Positions 36,280-44,545 of a stretch of DNA of 64,000 nucleotides are shown in pieces. How positions within the stretch are numbered: the first letter of the stretch is position 1; each line of letters begins with the position of its first letter. Source of the stretch: UBA6623 sp965217195 (GTDB lineage Bacteria > Acidobacteriota > Terriglobia > Bryobacterales > UBA6623). The stretch spans positions 744,001 through 808,000 of the forward strand of contig CBDCHL010000003.1 in NCBI GenBank assembly GCA_965217195.1, in the 5' to 3' direction. Both the position numbers and the translations under genes were made by a program. The notes beneath the pieces are model-generated. The model saw only the letters and a program-made list of their open reading frames with translations, was not told the DNA's origin and ran no database searches.

Positions 36280-37788
36280 TCAGGCCAAGATCCCCTCAAT
36301 CACCCGCGCCGGAAACTGGTCTGTCAAGCGCTCGTCCAGCCCGTGGCGCCGGAAGGTAAGGTTGCGAAAGTTCATTCCGAGCAGGTGAAAAATCGTGGCG
36401 TGGAAGTCATGCACGCTGACCGGGTCTTCAGCGGCCTTGTGCCCGAGCTCGTCGGTGCTCCCGTAAGTGATACCGCCCTTAACGCCTCCTCCGGCCATCC
36501 AGATGCTGAACCCGCTGGGATTATGGTCCCGCCCCGCTTTGGACATGTCTCCGGTCACCTGAGCCATGGGGAGCCGTCCGAACTCGCCTCCCCAGATCAC
36601 CAAAGTCGAATCGAGCAACCCACGCTGTCTAAGGTCCTTAACGAGAGCCGCCGACGGTCCGTCAGTCTTACCGCAGCAGTAGCGGAGCTCTTTGTTTAGT
36701 TGGTGGTGGTTGTCCCAGATTTGCCCCTCGATGTAGATCTGCACCATTCGCACACCGCGCTCCACCAGCCGCCGGGCCAGCAGACAGCGCTTGCCGAACG
36801 AATGGGTGATCTCGTCGTTGAGACCGTAGGCTTCCTTGGTCTTCTCGCTTTCCTGGGAGAGGTCTAGGGCGTCGGTAGCCTCGAGCTGCATCCGAGCGGC
36901 CAGCTCGTAACTTGAAATCCGAGCATCAAGATTCGGCTCGTGGGGCCGCTCGGCGCGGTGGGCCTCATCGAGCCATCTCAGCAGACCACGCTGGGCTTCA
37001 AGCACCGGGACCGGCCATTCCGGTCGCGGCTCCAGGTTGAGCACTGGGGCGCCTTCCGAGCGGAACCGCGTCCCCTGATAAACCGGAGGCAGGAAGGCCG
37101 ATTGCCAGTTCTGAATACCGTTGATGGGTATGCCCTTGGGATCGTCGAAGACGACGTACGCCGGAAGGTTCTGGTTCTCGGTACCGAGCCCGTAGGCGAC
37201 CCATGCTCCCAGTGACGGCCGGTTGGGCGTAATTCGCCCCTGGTGCATCATGAACAGGGCCGGCTCATGGTTGATGTGCGTGGTTTGCATCGAGCGAATC
37301 ATCGCGATCTCGTCGGCGCATTCCGCCATATGGGGCACCAACTCCGAGAAGTCCATGCCTGACTCGCCATGCTTCGAGAACTTGAAGGGCGACGGCCACA
37401 CGCCGGCGGTTTCCCTCGAGAAAAGAATGTCGTTGATCAAGTCACGCGACGGTATCGTTCCCTCGTATTTGGACAGAGCCGGCTTGGGATCGAACATATC
37501 GACCTGGCTTGGCCCGCCGTTCATGAACAGCTGGATGACCGACTTGGCTTTAGGTTCGAAGTGGGGAGTTTTCGGGCTGAGATCGTAAATGCGCGGTTCG
37601 CCCGATGCGCCCGCGGCATGTTTGGTTGAAGCCGCGTAGAGATCGGCGCTCAATAGGGATGCCAGCGCCGCTCCATGTAAGCCGTCCGATATGCGATGGA
37701 AGAACTCGCGGCGCGACGGCTTCGGGCTCGCCGGCGCCGGCCTATCCCTTGAGCCGGTAGATTTGTTCCGTGTGACTCGGTTATTCAT
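36280..37788 (-). CDS. DUF1501 Tat-exported protein, copy 2
   Basis: A 502-residue DUF1501 protein. The twin-arginine signal is PSRREFFHRISDGLHGAALA. Family features are FMNGGPSQVDMFDPKPALSK, KHGESGMDFSELVPHMAECA, THINHEPALFMMHQG, VIWGGEFGRLPMAQ, RDHNPSGFSIWMAGGGVKGG and the terminal DFHATIFHLLGMNFRNLTF. It belongs to the alkaline-phosphatase-like superfamily, but no activity is known for bacterial members. The start codon is nine bases after the stop of the upstream DUF1553 gene, so they form a tight operon. A short AAGG sequence 8-9 bases upstream may be the ribosome-binding site. The following 244 bp to the ankyrin gene show nothing recognisable. Confidence 0.92.
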   Translation of the reverse strand: MNNRVTRNKSTGSRDRPAPASPKPSRREFFHRISDGLHGAALASLLSADLYAASTKHAAGASGEPRIYDLSPKTPHFEPKAKSVIQLFMNGGPSQVDMFDPKPALSKYEGTIPSRDLINDILFSRETAGVWPSPFKFSKHGESGMDFSELVPHMAECADEIAMIRSMQTTHINHEPALFMMHQGRITPNRPSLGAWVAYGLGTENQNLPAYVVFDDPKGIPINGIQNWQSAFLPPVYQGTRFRSEGAPVLNLEPRPEWPVPVLEAQRGLLRWLDEAHRAERPHEPNLDARISSYELAARMQLEATDALDLSQESEKTKEAYGLNDEITHSFGKRCLLARRLVERGVRMVQIYIEGQIWDNHHQLNKELRYCCGKTDGPSAALVKDLRQRGLLDSTLVIWGGEFGRLPMAQVTGDMSKAGRDHNPSGFSIWMAGGGVKGGITYGSTDELGHKAAEDPVSVHDFHATIFHLLGMNFRNLTFRRHGLDERLTDQFPARVIEGILA

Positions 37789-37797
37789 CGGCTGCCT

Positions 37798-40728
37798 TCA
37801 ATCGACAAATACGAACTCGGCGGAGTTTAGCATGGTGTGGCAGAGGCCCGCCAGCGCCAGCCAACGGGAGGTCCATTCGAGCGGGGTCTTGGCACCCTCC
37901 TGGTTCAGCCTGTCAGGCCAATGCCGGGCCAGTTCGTTCAGTGTTTCCACCGATTTAGCAATCTCGACTTCTTTGGCAGGCCGGGAGAGTACTCTCAGAA
38001 AGACTTCCTCGACCTGGCGGCGAGGATCAGGGCCTGCGTCATCGACGATTCGTCCCGCCAGGTACTGGGCGTGCTCCCACGTCTGCTCGCCGTTCATCAG
38101 ATGAAGCGCCTGGGTCGCCACGGTTGACTCACGGCGCTCCAGGCAGTTCGGGGTCATGTAGGGAAGATCGTATGCATCCATCAAACTGACGCGAGTGGTG
38201 CGCCTTTGAAGAACGTAGAGGCCGCGGCGATACCCCGAATCGGTTCCCTGGGGTACAACCTCCTTGTTCTCCTTGACTTCGACCAACTCGGGTCGTCCGA
38301 AGCGCTTGGGGTTCAGCCGTCCGGTAACTTTGAGGATCGAGTCATAAAGCTGTTCGGCGTCCATGCGCCGCAGCGGCATACGACTCAATAGGGTGTTCCC
38401 CGGGTCCGCCGCCACGAGCTTCGGGTCCTTGCGCGACGTCTGCCGATAGGCCGTCGAAGTGACCATCAAGCGGTGCATATGCTTCAGGCTCCAACCGCCG
38501 GCGACAAACTCGGTGGCCAGCCAGTCAAGCAATTCCGGATGGGATGGCGGGACTCCCGACCGTCCGAAGTTGGAAGGGCCGGCGACCAACCCACGTGCGA
38601 ATCGACGCATCCACAACTGGTTCACCATGACGCGCGCGGTGAGCGGGTGGTTGGGCTGAGTCAGCCAACGGGCCAGAGCAAGGCGTCGCCCACTGCTGTC
38701 GGCGCCCGGCCAGGGAGGCGTTACCTGATAAGGTTCGAGGCCCACTTGCAGCACCGACGGCACGCCCGGCTCAACTGAATCCCCAAGGGAATGCGGTTCA
38801 CCTCGCCTCAGCAGGTATTGGGTGGAGGGCACTTCCCCCATGTCCGTTAGCGCCCGGATGTAGGGTTTCGGCCGAAGCTTCTCCTTGGCCTTGGTCAGCT
38901 CCTCGATCAGGGGTTTCGCGGCATCCTCGAAATCATCGAACTTCGCAAGCAAGGTGGCTTGCGTGACTTCCAGGATATCCTCGAACTTCTTAGCCAAGTA
39001 GCTCTGGATCTCCGTGCGCTCTTCTTTCGCCGTTCCCGCAACGGTCCTGAGATCCCGCTGCAGTTCTTCGGGCAAGGACGCGAGCTGCTGCTGCAGCAGT
39101 TTTTCCCGGAAGGGCTTTTCGAGTTTCTCAATGGCTGCTTCAAGTCTCTTGACCTCGGCCTCGATCGGTACGTTGAACTCCGCCGTTTCGGCCCGCTCGC
39201 TCTCCAAGGCGATGTCGAGTCGGCGGTCCTTGGGTGCACGCCAATCGTAGGGATCATAGGCTGACTGCAGGATGGAGCTAAAGCGGTAGTAGTCCCGCTG
39301 CGGGATGGGGTCGTATTTGTGATCGTGACAGCGCGCGCAGCCAATCGTGAGACCCATCACGGCCGATCCCAGCACCTCAACCGTTTGAGCAATCACGGTC
39401 ATCCGCTCGGGGATGTAGGCGAATTCGTATTCATAGGTCGGGTCCGGCGTGGTGCGTAGAAATCCTGTCGCCGCCAGCCGATCGATTAGCTCTTGGGTGA
39501 CCGGCTCCTTCTTGTAGTCGGATAGCTCGTCGCCGGCAATCTGCTCGGTAAGGAACTGATTGTAGGGTTTGTCGGCCTCCAGCGAGCGGATCACGTAGTC
39601 GCGGTACCGCCATGCGTAAGGCCGGATCACGTCCAAGAAGCCAATACCTCGGGAATCGGAATAGCCGGCCAAGTCGAGCCAATGCCGCGCCCAACGCTCG
39701 GCGTATTCCGGAGAATCGAGCAGGCTGTCAACAAGCTTCTCGTAGGCATCCGCCCTGTTGTCGTCGAGATAGTCCCTGACCTGCTCAGGCGAGGGCGGCA
39801 TGCCGGTCAAATCGAGATAGATACGACGCAGCAGTTTCACCTTGTCCGTTTCGGGCGAGTAGGACAGACCTTTTCCTTCGAGCTTCCGGAGCAAGAAGGC
39901 ATCGATGGGGTTGCGGACAAGGTGGAGATTCTTTACTGGGGGTGCACGGGGGCGCTCGGGCGGTCGGAACGACGAGAACTCGCGGTCCTGGTCGGTTACG
40001 GGGTCAACGACCGTGGGTTGAGGCGTCGCCGGTGCACCGGCGGCGATCCACTGCTTTAGCATTTCGAGCTGCGCCTGAGTAGGCGATTTGACTGAATTCT
40101 CGTGGATCAACTTCAAGGGCGGCATTTCGCGCGCCTCGATCTTCTGAACCATCAGGCTCTCCTCGGGCTTGCCGGGTATGAGAGCCGGTCCCGATTTACC
40201 GCCTTTTAGCCTGCCGGCGTTGGTCCTGAGATCCAGCCCGCCCTCTTGCTTACTCTTCCCGTGACACGGCAGGCAGCCGGCCTGAATGATCGGCAGGATG
40301 TCTCGTTCGGTGACCTGGGGAGCCGTCGGATCCTCGATACTTTTGGGCGCCCCCGCATCGATCCAAGCGCGGATCACGTCAATCTCGCGTTCCGTTAACT
40401 TCGGTTCGACCGGCGGCATTTGGCCGGAGATGATCTTGGCAACCAGCAGGCTATCCGCCGCCGAGCCGGCCAGGGCAGCGGGGCCTGTGGCGCCGCCGCG
40501 GAGGAGCGATTCTCGGGTGCGTAGGTCCAGCTCCTTCTGGGGCGAGTCCGCACCATGACAGGAGACGCACTTGGACTCAAGGATGGGGAGGACGTGTGAT
40601 TCGAAAGCGGGAGCCTCGGATGCGGCGGCCCCGGTCAACGCAGGCGCTAAGCTGCTAAGCAGGGCCGGCAGGAAAACAGGAAAACTGCCTCGACGCCGGG
40701 CGGGGTTCAGGAGAATGCAACGTCTCAT
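37798..40728 (-). CDS. PSCyt1(x2)-DUF1549-DUF1553 cytochrome-type protein, copy 2
   Basis: A 976-residue exported protein with a signal segment (FPVFLPALLSSLAPALTGAA). Unlike copy 1 it has two tandem PSCyt1 cytochrome domains: one with CVSCHGADSPQKELDLRT and another with CLPCHGKSKQEGGLDLRT. They are followed by DUF1549 (WARHWLDLAGYSDSRGIGFL, and CARCHDHKYDPIP), a long charged coiled-coil region, and DUF1553 (MVNQLWMRRFARGLVAGPSN; YDLPYMTPNCLERRESTVAT). Three CXXCH motifs suggest two covalently bound haems in the PSCyt1 domains plus a conserved site in DUF1549 that may not carry haem. It is a presumed periplasmic electron-transfer protein, in an operon with the DUF1501 gene 9 bp downstream. 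Confidence 0.9.
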   Translation of the reverse strand: MRRCILLNPARRRGSFPVFLPALLSSLAPALTGAAASEAPAFESHVLPILESKCVSCHGADSPQKELDLRTRESLLRGGATGPAALAGSAADSLLVAKIISGQMPPVEPKLTEREIDVIRAWIDAGAPKSIEDPTAPQVTERDILPIIQAGCLPCHGKSKQEGGLDLRTNAGRLKGGKSGPALIPGKPEESLMVQKIEAREMPPLKLIHENSVKSPTQAQLEMLKQWIAAGAPATPQPTVVDPVTDQDREFSSFRPPERPRAPPVKNLHLVRNPIDAFLLRKLEGKGLSYSPETDKVKLLRRIYLDLTGMPPSPEQVRDYLDDNRADAYEKLVDSLLDSPEYAERWARHWLDLAGYSDSRGIGFLDVIRPYAWRYRDYVIRSLEADKPYNQFLTEQIAGDELSDYKKEPVTQELIDRLAATGFLRTTPDPTYEYEFAYIPERMTVIAQTVEVLGSAVMGLTIGCARCHDHKYDPIPQRDYYRFSSILQSAYDPYDWRAPKDRRLDIALESERAETAEFNVPIEAEVKRLEAAIEKLEKPFREKLLQQQLASLPEELQRDLRTVAGTAKEERTEIQSYLAKKFEDILEVTQATLLAKFDDFEDAAKPLIEELTKAKEKLRPKPYIRALTDMGEVPSTQYLLRRGEPHSLGDSVEPGVPSVLQVGLEPYQVTPPWPGADSSGRRLALARWLTQPNHPLTARVMVNQLWMRRFARGLVAGPSNFGRSGVPPSHPELLDWLATEFVAGGWSLKHMHRLMVTSTAYRQTSRKDPKLVAADPGNTLLSRMPLRRMDAEQLYDSILKVTGRLNPKRFGRPELVEVKENKEVVPQGTDSGYRRGLYVLQRRTTRVSLMDAYDLPYMTPNCLERRESTVATQALHLMNGEQTWEHAQYLAGRIVDDAGPDPRRQVEEVFLRVLSRPAKEVEIAKSVETLNELARHWPDRLNQEGAKTPLEWTSRWLALAGLCHTMLNSAEFVFVD

Positions 40729-40786
40729 ACCGCATCTTTCGGCACAGTGACAAGGAGGCGCCCCCTCACCCTGCTATTGTAACCGG

Positions 40787-41023
40787 CTGAAGCCCTACTT
40801 CAGCGACTTCGTCGTTCACGAGGGCCATGCCTACGGCTTCGATAGCAACATCCTCGCGTGCATCGACGTCGAGGACGGCAAGCGCAAGTGGAAAGGCGGA
40901 CGCTACGGCAGCGGGCAGCTCGTCCTGCCGGCCGACCAGGACGTGCTGCTGGTGCTGTCGGAGAAGGGTGAGCCGGCGCTGGTTAGCGCGACCCCCGACC
41001 AGTTCACGGAACTCCCCGCCTAA
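40787..41023 (+). pseudogene. C-terminal remnant of a PQQ-like beta-propeller protein
   Basis: An in-frame stretch of about 78 codons ends at TAA 41021-41023. It reads LKPYFSDFVVHEGHAYGFDS, then ILACIDVEDGKRKWKGGRYG, GQLVLPADQDVLLVLSEKGE and PALVSATPDQFTEL. The pattern GHAYGFD...CIDVEDGKRKWKGGRYG is typical of the last blades of PQQ-binding-like propellers. There is no start codon or signal peptide upstream and the C-terminus is shorter than usual, so this is a fragment left by deletion. Confidence 0.7.
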
Positions 41024-41121
41024 TCCCAATACCCTTCACTTAACGATCACTGATGCGCTTCTCGATATCCGGAACCTGGTCCGAAAAGATCGCGAACACC
41101 TTGAGCCGCGAAGCGGCGGCG

Positions 41122-41207
41122 GGAACATAGCCCAGGGTGGAGCCGAAGGCGGAACCCTGGGTAGGATCCCCCGCCCGCGCGAGCCCTGAAAGGGCGACAG
41201 GAATCCC
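41122..41207 (+). repeat. dispersed structured repeat family C, partial copy
   Basis: Two hairpins related to the full copies at 41367-41481 and 50350-50463: CCCAGGGT (41131-41138) pairing with ACCCTGGG (41154-41161) around a GCCGAAGGC-type loop, and GCCCT-GAA-AGGGC (41183-41195). No protein is readable around it. Confidence 0.55.
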
Positions 41208-41366
41208 GTATTATGAATTGCCGCGCGTTCATGGAAACGAAACTCTTTCCGAAACTCAATACCACGAAAATGTTATTAAGTGAAGAGCATTGCGCCTAAT
41301 CCGCGCTGCCGAACCGCACGGCGCATCTTTTTCGATTGGCGTTCAGCAGTCTCGTTCTCTTCGATG

Positions 41367-41481
41367 CGCCGGCCCCCGGACGGGGGCCAGGATAGTAGCC
41401 CACGGTGCAGCGAAGCGGAACCGTGGGTCAAACCGACCACATCATGGAGAGCCCCGCATGGGGCGTAGGAAAGGTCGGTCG
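41367..41481 (+). repeat. dispersed structured repeat family C, full copy 1
   Basis: Three consecutive stem-loops: GGCCCCCG/CGGGGGCC (41371-41388), CCCACGGT/ACCGTGGG around GCAGCGAAGCGGA (41399-41427), and GCCCC/GGGGC (41451-41464). The element is the reverse-complement counterpart of 50350-50463, with stem substitutions that keep pairing and loops that are nearly unchanged. Confidence 0.7.
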
Positions 41482-41713
41482 TCCTCTCGAACAACGATCC
41501 CGAGCTGCGCGAGAAGCTACGTGCCTTCCGGGCCGAGCAAGCCGATAGCCCACACCTGTCGCCTTCCCCCCAAAATGGCGACAGGAGGCCCGCTGACATC
41601 CCCGCAACTCGTTGATTCTTGGTCCCGCAGATAGATCGGATTGCGTCGCCCTGTCGCAATGCTTTCACAGATCGCGGCGGGGAACCTGTGCTCCTCAGAG
41701 GGCTTATGATGAG

Positions 41714-42673
41714 ATGCAAATGCGAAGTCGTGTAGTGACGGGAGGCCTTTTCATCTTGCTCGTGTTGTTCGGACAGAAGGTGCTCGCTCAGGAACCGAAG
41801 AAAGAACCGTTCTATCAACAGATTGTTCGCGCGGTGGTTCGTATTGAGAAACACCAGAGCATCTGTGTCCCGGGACTGGAGTGGGCAATCGAGCAAGATG
41901 TCACGGTTGGCACTGGCTTTTTTGTCAACGATCGAGTCGTCAAAAACGGCAGCGCAGCGCGTCGCTTTTTTCTGGTCACCGCCCGCCACCTCGTAGAGAA
42001 TCAAGGCGACCTATTTGCCCGCGTAGCGATGAACGAAACCGGGGATGACACAGCTGTGTTGGTTCTGCCCCGCGACCGCTGGGTGTTTCACCCTGGACCG
42101 AATCCTCCTGGAACATTTCCCATTGATGTGGCCGTGGCACGGGTGGAGCGGACGGAGTTTATCAAGGCCTTCTTGCACTGCCGCGAAGAGGACAATCCGG
42201 AAGATTGTGGCAAGAGCGCAAATACAGACAAGCAACGCATCAGCCAGCTCAAAGGTCCTCCCTCGGTGACCGAGAGAACGATCTTTTTTGGCTTCCCGGC
42301 GGGCGACATCACCAGGCGAGCGTTAGAGCCATTCGCAAGAGCTGGCGTCGTTGCTTATACGGAGTCGAACCCTCAGCTCCGGATCGGAGGTAGGGTTAGC
42401 GCAGATTCCCAGTTGTACTTGATAGATGCACCGTCATTCGCAGGGAACAGTGGCGGCCCAGTGCTTCGCGAGCTTCTCCCATTCATGGGCCCCATTGAGG
42501 TCAGGGGTTTGGTGACAGGAGGCCATAGCCGTGGACGAGACTATGCGATCATCACGTCTGTAACGCGTATACAGGAGACGGTCGTTTATGCTCGCTCCCG
42601 CGCCAACCGGAATAGAGATGGTTGGCAATCGAACAGCCCAACGCTGCCGATACGCTGTACACCAGATCAGTAA
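41714..42673 (+). CDS. secreted trypsin-like serine protease (S1 fold)
   Basis: A 319-residue protein with a signal peptide (VVTGGLFILLVLFGQKVLAQ). The chymotrypsin-fold catalytic triad can be assigned as His92 in LVTARHLV, Asp138 in PIDVAVARV and Ser246 in FAGNSGGPV. It has no PDZ domain, so it is shorter than HtrA/DegP. It may degrade or sense proteins in the periplasm or outside the cell. Four Cys residues (about 51, 156, 165 and one near the C-terminus) could form disulfides. The start at 41714 (a second ATG lies two codons on) was chosen because the signal peptide begins there. It lies between repeat-rich DNA and an uncharacterised C-rich gene, with no operon partner. Confidence 0.82.
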   Translation: MQMRSRVVTGGLFILLVLFGQKVLAQEPKKEPFYQQIVRAVVRIEKHQSICVPGLEWAIEQDVTVGTGFFVNDRVVKNGSAARRFFLVTARHLVENQGDLFARVAMNETGDDTAVLVLPRDRWVFHPGPNPPGTFPIDVAVARVERTEFIKAFLHCREEDNPEDCGKSANTDKQRISQLKGPPSVTERTIFFGFPAGDITRRALEPFARAGVVAYTESNPQLRIGGRVSADSQLYLIDAPSFAGNSGGPVLRELLPFMGPIEVRGLVTGGHSRGRDYAIITSVTRIQETVVYARSRANRNRDGWQSNSPTLPIRCTPDQ

Positions 42674-43091
42674 GCCCCTCAAGACGACCAATAGGGCAAA
42701 GGGGTCACAGACAAGGGGGAGAAGATATCAGCTGGCCCGGGCCCCTCTGTCGGCTCGGTGCTGAAGTACTTCATCCTCCCTTTCCTGCTTTTGGCGCTCA
42801 CGCTCTTGGGGAGCTGACTTGGATCTCCCTACTGCCCTTTTCAGTGAGACTCCCCCACCCTGGCGGAGGGGTCGGGGACGGAGCCCGAATAAAGCAGCGT
42901 AGCGCAGGGCTCGAAGAGACCTGCGGCTTTTTGCCGGCCCCGCGATTCTGTCCGCCCCCTCCCAACTCGCTCACGGCGTCACGGACCATCACACAACCCC
43001 AAAAATTATTTCCCCTGTATCCCCAACAACTTAGAAAATCCAAACCCCCAAAACCCTTGCACCCCCACCGTATCCTGGTATCGAGGAACCC
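42674..43091 (+). other. intergenic region without recognisable feature
   Basis: About 420 bp. The left part is of ordinary composition; from about 42960 the plus strand becomes very C- and A-rich, the start of the skewed block that includes the next gene. I see no RNA gene, protein or clear terminator. Confidence 0.4.
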
Positions 43092-43889
43092 ATGACAACC
43101 GAAAAGCAACTCCGCGCCAACCGCAAGAACGCAAAAAAATCCACCGGGCCCAACACCCCCGGGGGAAAAGCCCGTTCATCCAAGAACGCCCTCAAGCACG
43201 GCCTGCTCGCAAGGGACGCCGTGCTCCCCGGCGAAGACCCCGCCGACTTCGACCGCCAACTCACCGCGCTCGAGGACTGGGCCCTCCCGCGAAACCCGCT
43301 GGAGCACGAAATCTGTCGCCAAATCGTCGACGCGCAATGGCGAATGCAACGCCTCTCCCGCATCGAGACGGCCATCATCACCGCCGACATGAACCACGTC
43401 CTCCGCAGGGACCGGGCGAAGGGCGCCGCAGCGCCCGAGCCCGGCCGCGAAGGCGACAACAAGCTTCTCGGCAGAGCCATGCTGATGGGCGGCGCCCAAT
43501 CGCTCGTTCAACTCTCCCGCTACGACGCACATCTCACCCGCCGCTTCTACCGCTCCGTCCAACTCCTCACCGAAATCCGCCGCGACCAACGCAAGGCCCG
43601 CGAAGCCCTCAGCAAGGGCGACGACGCCGGCTTCGACGTTTACAGCACTGTCGGCCCAACCGGCCTTCAACATCGCTACGTCCCCGCGAAATCCCCCATC
43701 CAAACCGTAATAAACCGAGCCGCCCCAAACCGAGCCGCGAACGTAAGTGAGCGGTGTCAGACGAACCCCGACAACTCCAACAAAGGTGGCGGACCCGACG
43801 AATCTCACAACCGCGCCCCAAAACAAAATCGTATCCCCGCCGAAACCCGACCCACAATCAACACGAAAGCCCCGCCGTCCCCACGTTAG
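43092..43889 (+). CDS. uncharacterised 'STGP...NALKHGL' family protein
   Basis: A 265-residue protein beginning with the conserved-looking basic motif RKNAKKSTGPNTPGGKARSS followed by KNALKHGLLARD. It then has a helical region rich in charged residues (EHEICRQIVDAQWRMQRLSR; TRRFYRSVQLLTEIRRDQRK) and a disordered C-terminus full of Pro, Asn and Arg. I recognise the N-terminal motif as a recurrent uncharacterised family in acidobacterial and planctomycetal genomes; no function is known. GAGGAA sits five bases before the start at 43092. The C-terminal ~70 codons overlap the repeat-like sequence CGAACGTAAGTGAGCGGTG (near 43740), so the native end may have been altered. Coding-strand composition is extreme (C and A far above G and T). 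Confidence 0.6.
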   Translation: MTTEKQLRANRKNAKKSTGPNTPGGKARSSKNALKHGLLARDAVLPGEDPADFDRQLTALEDWALPRNPLEHEICRQIVDAQWRMQRLSRIETAIITADMNHVLRRDRAKGAAAPEPGREGDNKLLGRAMLMGGAQSLVQLSRYDAHLTRRFYRSVQLLTEIRRDQRKAREALSKGDDAGFDVYSTVGPTGLQHRYVPAKSPIQTVINRAAPNRAANVSERCQTNPDNSNKGGGPDESHNRAPKQNRIPAETRPTINTKAPPSPR

Positions 43890-44266
43890 CCGCCCAAAGC
43901 GGACCAAAAAAACCGAGCGCCCCACCCCAACGCCACAGCTCCATCCAAAATCCCCCGAAAACGCCCCAAACCCCACTGCCAGGCAATCTCCCGCCCCAAA
44001 ACCCTCTCCAAACGCGCCCGGCCCACCCCACCTCGCGTTTCTGCCATGCCGTTGGCCGCACCGAGACCACCCACAAGCACAAAAGACCCGTGATCACTGG
44101 CCGCGACAATCAAACAACAAGATTAAAATAAACAACTTAACCCACTAAGTGTCGCCCCGTGGCCCCTCCCTAAATCAACCATACGAACCCATTCCCTCGG
44201 GCGGGATCGGGAACCGCGCGAGTTCGGTTTACTGGGACGGTTGGGCCCGTCGCTTTCGCTCGGGGC
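43890..44266 (+). other. strongly C/A-skewed non-coding stretch
   Basis: The plus strand is dominated by C and A. For example, 43921-43980 contains 33 C and 5 G. Open frames are present on both strands, but give Pro/Asn/Lys-rich or Trp/Gly-rich low-complexity peptides without domains. Composition returns to normal at about 44160. Confidence 0.55.
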
Positions 44267-44437
44267 TCTGAATCCGCTAATCGAGCGTTGCCTGCCATCC
44301 TCGCGCCGGCGATGAAGCAGAAGGTGGCCGCCGAGATGCTTCGGGTCGTCAAGCCGCAAGGCCTCATCCTTTGGTACGACTTCCGCTACAACAACCCGCG
44401 AAACTCCAACGTGCGAGGCATCGGGGCGGCCGAATAG
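44267..44437 (+). pseudogene. C-terminal remnant of a SAM-dependent methyltransferase
   Basis: In frame up to TAG 44435-44437: LPAILAPAMKQKVAAEMLRV then VKPQGLILWYDFRYNNPRN. The phrase AAEMLRVVKPQGLILWYDFRYNNP is the late part of a class I methyltransferase core (motif after the substrate helix). The SAM-binding N-terminal half is missing, so this is a fragment. It lies at the right edge of the C-rich block. Confidence 0.65.
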
Positions 44438-44545
44438 TTTTCACGTCGCGGATCCCTTCGTGTCAGCATAGTGTCAACGCCGTCCCAAATCTGTTTCTTC
44501 GTCTGACGCGGAAGAACCAGCGATCAAGGGCCGGCAATCAAGGTA

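Noticed and set aside
43740..44150. Protein-coding genes in the C-rich block downstream of 43889
   Set aside because: Frames on both strands yield low-complexity Pro/Asn/Lys or Trp/Gly peptides created by composition bias.
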